Shown in pieces: positions 41,643 through 49,968 of a stretch of DNA of 64,000 nt; position 1 is the stretch's first letter; the number at the start of each line of letters is the position of its first letter. Under the pieces are notes generated by a model. That model did not search any database and was not told the origin of the DNA. It saw only the letters and a list, made by a program, of their open reading frames with translations. This stretch comes from Idiomarina rhizosphaerae (lineage in GTDB: Bacteria; Pseudomonadota; Gammaproteobacteria; Enterobacterales; Alteromonadaceae). The DNA lies in contig NZ_JAMZDE010000003.1 of assembly GCF_024159085.1 (NCBI RefSeq), forward strand, positions 248,001 through 312,000. Reading direction: 5' to 3'. Made by a program: the position numbers and the translations under genes.

Positions 41643-42439
41643 CCCTCGCCCCTTAATAAGTCCGTTGTAAAATCGTCATCTGAATAATGAAATGCTACAG
41701 GTCCATCTGGCGCACCGTTCAAAAACTGCTTAATAATTGCCGTGTCATTATTACGGAGTTCATCCGGAGTTCCCTTGCCGACCACTTTTTTGTCAGCAAT
41801 GACATAAGCGTAATCCGCAATAGATAACACTTCTTTTACGTCGTGCGATACAACAATAGATGTCAAACCCAGCGATTCATTCAAAGATTTAATAAGCTTT
41901 ACGATTACCGCCATAGAAATGGGATCCTGACCAGCAAAAGGCTCATCGTACAGGATTAAGTCGGGATCCAGAGCTATTGCCCTTGCCAGAGCTGCTCTGC
42001 GAGCCATGCCACCAGACAGTTCTGAAGGCATAAGGTGACGCGCGCCACGCAGTCCCACCGCTTCCAGCTTCATTAAAACCACGCTACGAATAATTTCCTC
42101 GGGTAAGTCAGTGTGTTCGCGCAGTGGAAAGGCGACGTTCTCGTATACCGACATGTCAGTGAACAGCGCACCACTTTGAAACAGCATGCTCATGCGCTTT
42201 CGTAACTGATACAAAGCGTCGCGTTTTAACTGCGGGACTTCCTCTCCGGCCACTTTGATACTGCCGCTGTCAGGCTTAAGCTGGCCACCGATAAGGCGCA
42301 GCAGCGTCGTTTTGCCAATGCCACTAGGCCCCATGACAGCAACCATTTTGCCTTTCGGAACATCTAACGACAGGCCGTCATAGACCCGATGGCTTCCATG
42401 CGCAAAAGTCAGATCTTTAAGTTCTACCAAGTTTGTCAC
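41639..42439 (-). CDS. mlaF: ABC transporter ATPase MlaF
   Basis: 266 residues. Walker [17 protein letters not shown], signature [21 protein letters not shown], Walker [13 protein letters not shown] and the switch histidine SHD are all intact. It powers lipid transport by MlaE/MlaD. First mla gene, 84 bp after the TetR gene, with a possible promoter and palindrome in between. Confidence 0.97.
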   Translation of the reverse strand: MTNLVELKDLTFAHGSHRVYDGLSLDVPKGKMVAVMGPSGIGKTTLLRLIGGQLKPDSGSIKVAGEEVPQLKRDALYQLRKRMSMLFQSGALFTDMSVYENVAFPLREHTDLPEEIIRSVVLMKLEAVGLRGARHLMPSELSGGMARRAALARAIALDPDLILYDEPFAGQDPISMAVIVKLIKSLNESLGLTSIVVSHDVKEVLSIADYAYVIADKKVVGKGTPDELRNNDTAIIKQFLNGAPDGPVAFHYSDDDFTTDLLRGEG

Positions 42440-42484
42440 GACAGTTTCCTGTTACGAGTTTATCAGCCTTTATTTTAAGGGCTG

Positions 42485-42504
42485 TCGGTATTATCTGATA
42501 CCGA
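42485..42504. promoter_or_regulatory. 20 bp palindrome over a possible mlaF promoter
   Basis: TCGGTAT-TATCTG-ATACCGA, perfect 7 bp arms. On the minus strand it covers the -10 hexamer TAATAC (42493-42488), which lies 18 bp from TTGCAA (42517-42512). This is the layout of a repressor operator in front of mlaF. Confidence 0.5.
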
Positions 42505-42523
42505 AAAAGTGTTGCAAATCTTA

Positions 42524-43099
42524 TCAGCGAATTGATTCTATTTCTGTCAATTCATCGACAAGCTTCAGTAAATATTGTGCAAAATCTTCACGTTCATGCA
42601 CGCAGGCGTCACACAAGTTGAGTTGCTCAAACAACCGCGCACCATGAACGGCGTAAAACAGAGTTTTCCCAACTTTGCTTCCGGCAATACGCTCCAACCG
42701 CTGCAAAGTCAGTGCTATATGTTCTTTTAACGGGCCTAACAACTCCGGATTAGTCGCAGCGGCAGCCAGCATGCCACTGCCGAGCCGGGAACATTCAGCG
42801 TCCGTATCAAGCGCTGCTAGTAAAATACTTTTTAATTCGCCTTTTGGGTCATTGGCAAACTCGTGATGATATTGCTCACGAAGTGCTTCATAACGTTCAA
42901 CGCGGCGTTTTAACATAGCCTGCAGCAAACAATCTTTGCTCTTGAAATGATAAAGCAAACCACCTTTGCTGATGCCCGTTGTCTGGCTCAAGGCGTCAAA
43001 TGTAAGGTGCCCTGCACCCTCGGCAGCGACCAATTGATCTGCGGCATCCAGAATGACGTCTCTGTTGCTGGGTCGCCCTGCGCCTTTTTTCTCTACCAT
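42524..43099 (-). CDS. TetR-family transcriptional regulator
   Basis: 191 residues. N-terminal helix-turn-helix (about 10-57) with TFDALSQTTGISKGGLLYHFKSKDCLLQAML is typical TetR; the C-terminal ligand domain is not one I recognise and contains a CDAC pair. It is upstream of mlaFEDCB on the same strand and divergent from kdsD. E. coli has no such regulator here. Control of its own gene and of mla and/or kds genes is inference from position and operator-like repeats. Confidence 0.9.
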   Translation of the reverse strand: MVEKKGAGRPSNRDVILDAADQLVAAEGAGHLTFDALSQTTGISKGGLLYHFKSKDCLLQAMLKRRVERYEALREQYHHEFANDPKGELKSILLAALDTDAECSRLGSGMLAAAATNPELLGPLKEHIALTLQRLERIAGSKVGKTLFYAVHGARLFEQLNLCDACVHEREDFAQYLLKLVDELTEIESIR

Positions 43100-43130
43100 G
43101 GTGTATTCACTTTACCTGCACTTACTTTAT

Positions 43131-43144
43131 CAACCGTCTGGTTG
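43131..43144. promoter_or_regulatory. Candidate TetR operator in the TetR-kdsD gap
   Basis: Perfect palindrome CAACC-GTCT-GGTTG. It lies immediately downstream of the predicted TetR-gene promoter -10, at the expected transcription start. Confidence 0.5.
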
Positions 43145-43146
43145 GT

Positions 43147-43175
43147 ATAGTAATTATTTTTGTAATAAAATACAA
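43147..43175 (-). promoter_or_regulatory. Predicted promoter of the TetR gene
   Basis: TTGTAT (43175-43170) and TACTAT (43152-43147) with a 17 bp spacer. On the opposite strand the same AT-rich block contains TTGGTA and TAAAAT 18 bp apart (43142-43171) that could serve kdsD. Confidence 0.5.
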
Positions 43176-43255
43176 GATTTACCTGTGTACGGTAGGCAGA
43201 GTTGTACCGAATGACGTATTATACAGGGCAAAAGCACAACGCCAGAGGCATGACA

Positions 43256-44233
43256 ATGAAACAAGTCACCCAGAACTTTCGGCTACTGGGCGAACAAGTA
43301 CTGGATATCGAAAAGAAGGCTATTGAAGGCCTGTATCAATATTTAGATGATAATTTCGATGCCGCCTGCCAAACCCTGTTTAACTGCAAAGGCCGCGTTA
43401 TTGTCACCGGCATGGGTAAATCCGGCCATATTGGCGGGAAAATAGCAGCCACGCTTGCCTCAACCGGCACACCGGCGTTTTTTGTGCATCCGGGCGAAGC
43501 CAGCCACGGAGACTTAGGCATGGTTGCAGCTCAGGATGTGGTCATTGCGATATCTAACAGTGGTGAAACGGCCGAAGTGCTGAATATTATTCCGGTCATT
43601 AAACGTCTGGGCGTGCCCTTAATTTCAATGACCGGTAAACCTGGCTCCACTCTTGCCCGACTGGCTGATACTCATGTTTGTATCGCGGTTGAACAAGAGG
43701 CCTGCCCACTCGGGTTAGCACCTACAGCTTCTACAACAGCAACGCTGGTTATGGGTGATGCAATGGCGGTTGCCCTGCTCAATGCCCGCGGCTTCACCGC
43801 CGACGACTTTGCGCTATCACACCCTGGCGGTTCGCTGGGTAAACGCCTGCTATTACGGTTGCATGACGTGATGCACACTGGCGAGCGTGTCCCGGTTATT
43901 CCTGCCGACGCTATTATTAGTGATGCCTTACTGGAAATGTCGCGTAAAGGGCTGGGTATGACCGCGATAGTTGATGAAAACCAACGTCTTGCCGGCATTT
44001 TTACAGACGGTGACTTACGTCGCATTCTGGATAACCGAATTGATGTTCATAAGACTCCGATAGCAGAAGTTATGACCCGCTCCTGTATTACTGCGAACGA
44101 GGATATGCTGGCCGCTGAGGCATTAAAACTCATGCAGGACCGAAAAATAAATGGGCTGATAATTACCAACGACGATGGACAGCCTTGTGGCGCAATGAAC
44201 ATGCATGATTTACTACAGGCGGGAGTGCTCTGA
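43256..44233 (+). CDS. kdsD: D-arabinose 5-phosphate isomerase KdsD
   Basis: Converts ribulose 5-phosphate to arabinose 5-phosphate for Kdo, the first sugar of the LPS core. SIS domain (VTGMGKSGHIGGKIAATLASTG) followed by two CBS domains (from about residue 205). I start at ATG 43256 (MKQVTQNF), seven bases after AGAGG; 325 residues, usual length. A frame continues upstream to 43202 without support. Confidence 0.96.
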   Translation: MKQVTQNFRLLGEQVLDIEKKAIEGLYQYLDDNFDAACQTLFNCKGRVIVTGMGKSGHIGGKIAATLASTGTPAFFVHPGEASHGDLGMVAAQDVVIAISNSGETAEVLNIIPVIKRLGVPLISMTGKPGSTLARLADTHVCIAVEQEACPLGLAPTASTTATLVMGDAMAVALLNARGFTADDFALSHPGGSLGKRLLLRLHDVMHTGERVPVIPADAIISDALLEMSRKGLGMTAIVDENQRLAGIFTDGDLRRILDNRIDVHKTPIAEVMTRSCITANEDMLAAEALKLMQDRKINGLIITNDDGQPCGAMNMHDLLQAGVL

Positions 44234-44787
44234 TGGAATGTATTAACACCTGGTACGGCGACATTGAAAAAAGCCTGTTTAAACGCTTTTCCGAGATAAA
44301 GCTGCTGGTGCTGGACGTGGACGGAGTGTTCTCCGACGGCCGCATTTATTTAGGTAACGATGGTGAAGAACTAAAAGCGTTTCACACCCGGGATGGCTTC
44401 GGCATGAAAGCACTGAAAAAATCAGGAGTCGAAACAGCAGTAATTACCGGACGAACCTCACGCATTGTTGAACATCGCATGGAACACTTAGATGTCGGCT
44501 TTATTTATCAGGGACAAAACGATAAAACGGCTGCTTTCGATGAGCTTCTGACAAAGTTAGGCCTTAGCGCAGAACAAGTTGCTTATGTTGGCGACGACAC
44601 CCCGGATTTAGCTTTAATTAAAGCCGCAGGCCTGGGGATTGCAGTCCAGGACGCTCACGCATCGGTACAACAACAGGCCGATTATATTTCACGCTGCCAT
44701 GGTGGACATGGTGCGGTGCGGGAAATCTGTGATTTAATCATGCTCAGTCAAGGGCAACTTCACCTGGCTACAGGAGCCAGTGTGTGA
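44233..44787 (+). CDS. kdsC: 3-deoxy-D-manno-octulosonate 8-phosphate phosphatase KdsC
   Basis: HAD-family enzyme that dephosphorylates Kdo 8-phosphate. 184 residues. The nucleophile motif LVLDVDGVFSDGR and the motif GDDTPDLALIKAAG are present; capless C1-type HAD as expected. Overlaps kdsD by one base (TGATG) and lptC by four (GTGA). Confidence 0.97.
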   Translation: MECINTWYGDIEKSLFKRFSEIKLLVLDVDGVFSDGRIYLGNDGEELKAFHTRDGFGMKALKKSGVETAVITGRTSRIVEHRMEHLDVGFIYQGQNDKTAAFDELLTKLGLSAEQVAYVGDDTPDLALIKAAGLGIAVQDAHASVQQQADYISRCHGGHGAVREICDLIMLSQGQLHLATGASV

Positions 44788-45347
44788 GTCGACGCGTTAC
44801 TGTCATTCTAATTTTATTATTCGGTGCCGGGCTATTGCTTGTCTGGCGCCCTTTTAGTGATGATGCTGATGGTAACAACGCGGCTACAACACGCACTATG
44901 CAGCCCGATTTTACCGCTTTTGGGCTGGAGACGCGTATTTTCGAAAGTGACGGTTTACTGGCTCACAAGATAAAATCTGAGAAAATGTCTCACTATAACC
45001 AAATTGGTCTAACTGAACTTAAGGGTCCGGTTTACACGGTATTTTCTGAGCAAGGTGAAGAGCTTTGGGAAGTCAGTGCCGCGCAAGGAACTTTCTATGA
45101 CGATCAAACCCTGATTTTGGAGCACGATGTTGAAATCCTTGCTTTAGAGCCGGATACTCACATTGAGCAAGTGTTAACCGAGTACCTGATTGTTGATTTA
45201 AAAAATGAGTCAATGAGCACCGAATATCCGGTAAGCATTCACGGACCACGACTATTAATTCGGGGGAACGGTATGACGGCGGATCTCAAAGCTGAACGAA
45301 TGGAGCTAAAAAGACATGTTAAAACGATTTTCCAGCCTGCTGAGTAA
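44784..45347 (+). CDS. lptC: LPS export protein LptC
   Basis: Bitopic inner-membrane part of the Lpt bridge. 187 residues: N-terminal helix (about 5-20) and a periplasmic beta-jellyroll LptC/OstA fold. Start is GTG 44784, overlapping the kdsC stop. Its end overlaps lptA by 32 bases. Confidence 0.93.
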   Translation: MSRRVTVILILLFGAGLLLVWRPFSDDADGNNAATTRTMQPDFTAFGLETRIFESDGLLAHKIKSEKMSHYNQIGLTELKGPVYTVFSEQGEELWEVSAAQGTFYDDQTLILEHDVEILALEPDTHIEQVLTEYLIVDLKNESMSTEYPVSIHGPRLLIRGNGMTADLKAERMELKRHVKTIFQPAE

Positions 45348-45858
45348 ACTCATTCTGGTTGCCTTAGTGCCGTCAGCAGTTATGGCTCAGGGTAAGTCTG
45401 ACTTTAGTAAGCCAATGGAAGTTGAGTCTAGTAAAGAAGAGCTTGATATTAAAAATAACCGTCTGGTTTTAACGGACAACGTTATTATTCGTCAGGGCAC
45501 CTTATTAATCCGTGCAGATCGACTAGAAGCGTCCGCCAGTGAAAGTGCTGAGCAAGCAGACATTTTTATTGCAGAAGGCTCTCCTGCTACTTACAGCCAG
45601 ACGCTGGACGACGGCAATGAAATTAACGCTGAAGCAAAGAAAATCACCTACTTTCAGTCGGAACAGCGACTGGAACTTAGTGGAGACGCTCGCATATCTC
45701 AAGGTAGTAGCAGCTCAAGCGGCAGTTTGATTACCTATGATTTGGATAAACAAACGGTAACGGCAAGCAGTTCAGGTGAAGAAGACAGCCGTGTTATCAC
45801 TATTTTCACGCCTAAACCAAAAACCGATACCGACGAAAAAAATAACGAGAATCCTTAA
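45316..45858 (+). CDS. lptA: Periplasmic LPS-binding bridge protein LptA
   Basis: 180 residues with signal peptide (about 1-24, ending VMAQG) and the OstA-like jellyroll; segment [24 protein letters not shown] is typical. LptA oligomers connect LptC to LptD. The lptB ATG follows its stop with one base between. Confidence 0.95.
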   Translation: MLKRFSSLLSKLILVALVPSAVMAQGKSDFSKPMEVESSKEELDIKNNRLVLTDNVIIRQGTLLIRADRLEASASESAEQADIFIAEGSPATYSQTLDDGNEINAEAKKITYFQSEQRLELSGDARISQGSSSSSGSLITYDLDKQTVTASSSGEEDSRVITIFTPKPKTDTDEKNNENP

Positions 45859-45859
45859 T

Positions 45860-46585
45860 ATGGCAACCTTACGAGTCAAACATTTAGCCAAAAGCTACAA
45901 AAACCGACAAGTCGTTAAAGACGTTAGCCTGGAAGTTAGTCAGGGGCAGGTTATTGGTTTACTAGGCCCCAACGGTGCAGGTAAAACCACAACTTTCTAT
46001 ATGATTGTTGGTTTGGTTAATAGCGATAAAGGCCAAATTCTGCTGGATGACAATGACCTTACCTTACTGCCAATGCATGAACGGGCACGCAGAGGTATTG
46101 GCTATTTGCCGCAGGAAGCTTCCATATTTCGCAAATTAACCGTGCGCGATAACCTAATGGCTATTCTGGAAACTCGTAAAGAACTTTCAACCAATGAGCG
46201 TGAAGAGCAGCTTGATGCCTTGCTCGAAGAATTTCATATTGGCCACATAGCGAATAGTCAGGGCATGAGTCTTTCAGGCGGTGAGCGCCGTCGGGTTGAA
46301 ATTGCCCGCGCCCTGGCAGCGGAACCTACGTTTATTTTGCTGGATGAGCCTTTTGCCGGAGTTGACCCTATTTCGGTTATTGATATTAAAAAGATTGTTG
46401 AACATTTGAAACAACGTGGTATTGGTGTACTTATTACCGACCACAATGTTCGCGAAACATTGTCTGTTTGTGAACATGCTTATATTGTGAGTCATGGCGA
46501 GCTTATTGCCAGCGGGGATGCAGAAAGTATATTATCGAATCAACAGGTTAGAGACGTTTACCTCGGTGAGCAGTTCACCCTATAA
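45860..46585 (+). CDS. lptB: LPS export ATPase LptB
   Basis: 241 residues. Walker [17 protein letters not shown], signature [15 protein letters not shown], Walker [14 protein letters not shown] and ITDHNVRET switch region. Drives LPS extraction with LptFG (encoded elsewhere). I start at ATG 45860 ([15 protein letters not shown]); the longer open frame runs into lptA. Confidence 0.98.
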   Translation: MATLRVKHLAKSYKNRQVVKDVSLEVSQGQVIGLLGPNGAGKTTTFYMIVGLVNSDKGQILLDDNDLTLLPMHERARRGIGYLPQEASIFRKLTVRDNLMAILETRKELSTNEREEQLDALLEEFHIGHIANSQGMSLSGGERRRVEIARALAAEPTFILLDEPFAGVDPISVIDIKKIVEHLKQRGIGVLITDHNVRETLSVCEHAYIVSHGELIASGDAESILSNQQVRDVYLGEQFTL

Positions 46586-46606
46586 CGTGATACCGGGATA
46601 GTCATT

Positions 46607-48067
46607 ATGAAGCAAAGTCTGCAGCTAAAAATTGGTCAGCACCTGACCATGACGCCACAACTCCAACAGGCTATCCGCCTGCTGCAGCTTTCCTCGCTCG
46701 ATCTTCAGTCAGAAATTCAGGATGCATTAGACAGCAACCCATTGCTCGAGGTTGAAGGTGAAACGAATAACGACGCAGATCAGCCGGAAAACCGCAATAT
46801 TGAAGAAAGAGACGACAGTCAGCGGGAAACATCCGACGTTATAAAAACGCAGGAAATGCCTGACGAGCTACCGGTCGACAGTAGCTGGGACGACACCTAC
46901 TCCAGTCATACGCCAACTAACGGTGCAGCCTCTTCCGGTAAATCTTTTGACGGCGACTTTGAAGTCTATCAAGGCTCTACCAGCGAATCTCTGCAGGATC
47001 ACCTGCTTTGGCAAATGCAACTTTCTCATTTTTCGGAAGAAGACACCGCCATAGCTGAAGCCATTATTGAAGCCATAGACGACAACGGCTATCTAATGGT
47101 CGATGTTAATGAAATTATTGAAGCCGTGCGCCTGCCCGAAGTTGAAGCAGAAGAAGTCTGCATGGTGCTTAAGCGCATTCAGCATTTCGACCCCATTGGT
47201 GTCGGCGCACGCAGCGTCAGCGAGTGCCTTGCCATTCAATTACGCCAACTGAGCGAAGACACAGAATACAGAGATATTGCCCTATGTCTGGTTACAGAGC
47301 ATATGGATTTACTAGGCAGTCGCGATTTTCGCACCATTCAGCGTAAACTGAAGCTATCGGAAGACGATTTACGCCAGACTATGCGATTAATTCAACAGTT
47401 GCACCCGCACCCGGGCGAACAAGTTGCGCAGCAACCGGTTGAATATGTTATTCCTGATGTGGCTGTTACAAAAAAAAATGGTCGTTGGATGGTCGAATTA
47501 AACCCGGACAGCGTACCTAAATTAAAAGTGAACGAAGAATACGCGGCCTTGAGTAAAGCAGCAAAGTCAGTAGCCGACAGCCAGTACATAAAGAACCATA
47601 CACAGGAAGCTCGCTGGTTCATAAAGAGCCTTGAAAGTCGCAATGACACTTTGCTAAAAGTTGCCAATTGCATAGTACAGCGCCAACAGGGCTTTTTTGA
47701 GCATGGTGAAGAAGCTATGAAGCCCATGGTTCTGAACGATGTTGCTGAAGCCGTGGATATGCATGAAAGTACGATTTCACGCGTAACAACGCAAAAATAC
47801 TTACACTGTCCAAGTGGCGTATTTGAGTTGAAATATTTTTTCTCAAGTCATGTCAGTACAGAAGGCGGTGGCGAGTGTTCAAGCACGGCAATACGTGCTT
47901 TAATTAAGAAGATGGTCGCTGCTGAGAATCGCAGTAAACCGTTAAGTGACAGTAAGATTGCTGAACTGATAGCCGAACAAGGTATCCAAGTAGCAAGAAG
48001 GACAATTGCGAAGTATCGGGAATCGTTAAACATTCCATCATCGAGCCAACGCAAAAGTCTTTTGTAA
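46607..48067 (+). CDS. rpoN: RNA polymerase sigma-54 factor RpoN
   Basis: 486 residues. Region I glutamine-rich LKIGQHLTMTPQLQQAIRLLQLSSLDLQ, acidic region II (about 45-110), core-binding domain, helix-turn-helix (AVDMHESTISRVTTQKYL) and the RpoN box ARRTIAKYRE near the C-terminus that reads the -24 element. Followed by hpf and PTS-Ntr genes as in E. coli. Confidence 0.98.
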   Translation: MKQSLQLKIGQHLTMTPQLQQAIRLLQLSSLDLQSEIQDALDSNPLLEVEGETNNDADQPENRNIEERDDSQRETSDVIKTQEMPDELPVDSSWDDTYSSHTPTNGAASSGKSFDGDFEVYQGSTSESLQDHLLWQMQLSHFSEEDTAIAEAIIEAIDDNGYLMVDVNEIIEAVRLPEVEAEEVCMVLKRIQHFDPIGVGARSVSECLAIQLRQLSEDTEYRDIALCLVTEHMDLLGSRDFRTIQRKLKLSEDDLRQTMRLIQQLHPHPGEQVAQQPVEYVIPDVAVTKKNGRWMVELNPDSVPKLKVNEEYAALSKAAKSVADSQYIKNHTQEARWFIKSLESRNDTLLKVANCIVQRQQGFFEHGEEAMKPMVLNDVAEAVDMHESTISRVTTQKYLHCPSGVFELKYFFSSHVSTEGGGECSSTAIRALIKKMVAAENRSKPLSDSKIAELIAEQGIQVARRTIAKYRESLNIPSSSQRKSLL

Positions 48068-48094
48068 CTTTGTTAACTGCAGAAGGAAGACGTT

Positions 48095-48382
48095 ATGCAA
48101 ATTAATTTGACCGGTCATCACATCGATATTACCGAAGCTCTGCGTGACTACGTGGACACAAAATTTGCCAAGCTGGAAAGACATTTTGACCATATAACTA
48201 ATGTTCACGTCATCCTAAATGTTGAAAAAACGATTCAAAAAGCGGAAGCTACGCTGCACGTGAATGGCGGTGAGCTTTTCGCCGATGCAAAACACGAAGA
48301 TATGTACGCGGCCATCGACGGTTTAATTAATAAACTGGACCGTCAGGTGATTAAACACAAAGAGAAAATGAAACAACATTAA
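48095..48382 (+). CDS. hpf: Ribosome hibernation promoting factor HPF (short form)
   Basis: 95-residue S30AE domain protein that helps form inactive 100S ribosomes in stationary phase. Lacks the C-terminal dimerisation domain of long HPF, so an RMF partner would be expected elsewhere. Ribosome binding site GAAGGAAGA six bases before the ATG. Confidence 0.96.
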   Translation: MQINLTGHHIDITEALRDYVDTKFAKLERHFDHITNVHVILNVEKTIQKAEATLHVNGGELFADAKHEDMYAAIDGLINKLDRQVIKHKEKMKQH

Positions 48383-48385
48383 TCC

Positions 48386-48856
48386 ATGCAACTGAGTGAA
48401 TTGTTAAGCCCCGACTGCACCAAGTGTGCAGTCGAGGGCGCAAGTAAAAAGCGACTACTTGAAACCATTAGTCAAATCGTAGCCCCTAAGCTGTCTGGCA
48501 TTACCCGTCATGACATTTTTGAGAGCCTGTTAAACCGTGAGCGTTTAGGCAGTACGGGAATTGGCTTGGGTATCGCAATTCCTCATGGCCGCTTACCTAA
48601 TGCGAATCATCCGGTAGCGGTATTACTGACCTTAGACGAACCTATCGAATTCGATTCTATTGACAACCAGCCTGTCGATATTATCTTCGCGCTTCTGGTT
48701 CCGGAATCAGAGCACGAAAACCATCTACAAACATTGGCCACAGTGGCCAGAAGAATGAACGACAAAGACTGTACTCGCGCACTGCGCCACGCAGATTCTG
48801 ATAAAGCGTTATATCAATTATTTGTGGGCGAAGGTGAGCAGTCGCCATGCAACTGA
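48386..48856 (+). CDS. ptsN: PTS-Ntr EIIA component PtsN
   Basis: 156-residue EIIA-fructose-type domain with the phosphorylated His in GIAIPHGRL (H67). In the nitrogen PTS it takes phosphate from NPr and regulates K+ transport and other targets rather than importing sugar. It overlaps rapZ by ten bases. Confidence 0.96.
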   Translation: MQLSELLSPDCTKCAVEGASKKRLLETISQIVAPKLSGITRHDIFESLLNRERLGSTGIGLGIAIPHGRLPNANHPVAVLLTLDEPIEFDSIDNQPVDIIFALLVPESEHENHLQTLATVARRMNDKDCTRALRHADSDKALYQLFVGEGEQSPCN

Positions 48857-49698
48857 TCATTGTTAGTGGTCGTTCCGGTTCAGGTAAGACAATTGCTCTG
48901 CGCGTACTGGAGGACTTAGGCTTTTATTGCGTTGATAATTTACCAATAAGCCTGCTGCCAACTCTGGTGCATGCGGTCATAGAACAGTATCAAAAAATAG
49001 CCATTAGCATTGATGTCCGCAACTTACCGGAGCACTCCGAAGAACTACTGGACTCTCTGAGCTTTTTACCAAAAGGCGTTGAACCGGAAATTCTGTTTAT
49101 TGACTCTGACGACAACACCTTACTAAAGCGTTTTGGCGAGACTCGTCGCCTGCATCCGTTATCGCAAAAAGAACTGCCTCTGCTGGAAGCGCTTCAGGCC
49201 GAACATAAAATGCTTGAACCTATTATGGAGAGAGCAACCTGGCGCCTCGACAGCAGCGATTTATCTCTGCATCAATTAAGTGAGCAGGTCACTGAGCGGG
49301 TGCTGGGGCGGGCTGATAAAAAACTGATTATTGTGTTTCAGTCTTTTGGCTTTAAATATGGTTTGCCCAAAGACGCTGACTTTGTCTTTGATGCGCGCAT
49401 TTTACCTAATCCGCACTGGCAACCCGAGCTTAAGCTGCTTACCGGTCTGGATACCGACGTTCAGATTTTCTTTCGTCAGGAACCTTTGGTGACTAAGTTT
49501 ATTTATCAGCTAGAAAACTTTCTTGATACCTGGTTGCCGCACTTCCAGCGCAGCAATCGCAGCTACCTGACAATAGCTACCGGCTGTACCGGTGGCCAGC
49601 ACCGTTCGGTTTATATTTCTCAGCAGTTAGCCGAGCGTTTTGAACAGAAAGCTGTAAAAGTTCAGGTAAGACACCGGGAACTAAAAACCCATGGATAA
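48847..49698 (+). CDS. rapZ: RNase adaptor protein RapZ
   Basis: 283 residues. Walker A SGRSGSGKTIALRVLEDLG at the N-terminus and the C-terminal domain with TGCTGGQHRSVYISQQLAERF. In E. coli RapZ binds GlmZ small RNA and directs RNase E to it, setting GlmS level and thus amino-sugar supply for the wall. Whether GlmZ/GlmY exist here cannot be told. Confidence 0.96.
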   Translation: MQLIIVSGRSGSGKTIALRVLEDLGFYCVDNLPISLLPTLVHAVIEQYQKIAISIDVRNLPEHSEELLDSLSFLPKGVEPEILFIDSDDNTLLKRFGETRRLHPLSQKELPLLEALQAEHKMLEPIMERATWRLDSSDLSLHQLSEQVTERVLGRADKKLIIVFQSFGFKYGLPKDADFVFDARILPNPHWQPELKLLTGLDTDVQIFFRQEPLVTKFIYQLENFLDTWLPHFQRSNRSYLTIATGCTGGQHRSVYISQQLAERFEQKAVKVQVRHRELKTHG

Positions 49699-49966
49699 AG
49701 TTTGCAGAAAGCTAATTATTCGCAATAAACTAGGCTTGCATGCACGCGCGGCAACAAAGTTAGCGCAGTTAACGCAGGAATTTGAGTCAGACATTACAGT
49801 CACTCAAGGTGAGCAATGCGTTAATGCTGCCAGCGTTATGTGCCTGATGCTACTGGCCAGTCAACAGGGAAAAACTGTTGAAGTCTGTGCCGAAGGAAAA
49901 GACGCCCAAGCGGCACTGGATGCCGTGAGTACTTTGTTTGAAGATCGCTTCGAGGAAGACGAGTAA
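49691..49966 (+). CDS. ptsO: Phosphocarrier protein NPr
   Basis: 91-residue HPr-family protein with the phospho-accepting His in LGLHARAATKLAQ (H17). It passes phosphate from PtsP to PtsN. It overlaps rapZ by eight bases; mgtE starts two bases after it. Confidence 0.95.
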   Translation: MDKVCRKLIIRNKLGLHARAATKLAQLTQEFESDITVTQGEQCVNAASVMCLMLLASQQGKTVEVCAEGKDAQAALDAVSTLFEDRFEEDE

Positions 49967-49968
49967 GC

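Noticed and set aside
43202-43255. Longer kdsD start
   Set aside because: The upstream codons have no family similarity and overlap promoter-like DNA, while AGAGG is well placed for ATG 43256.
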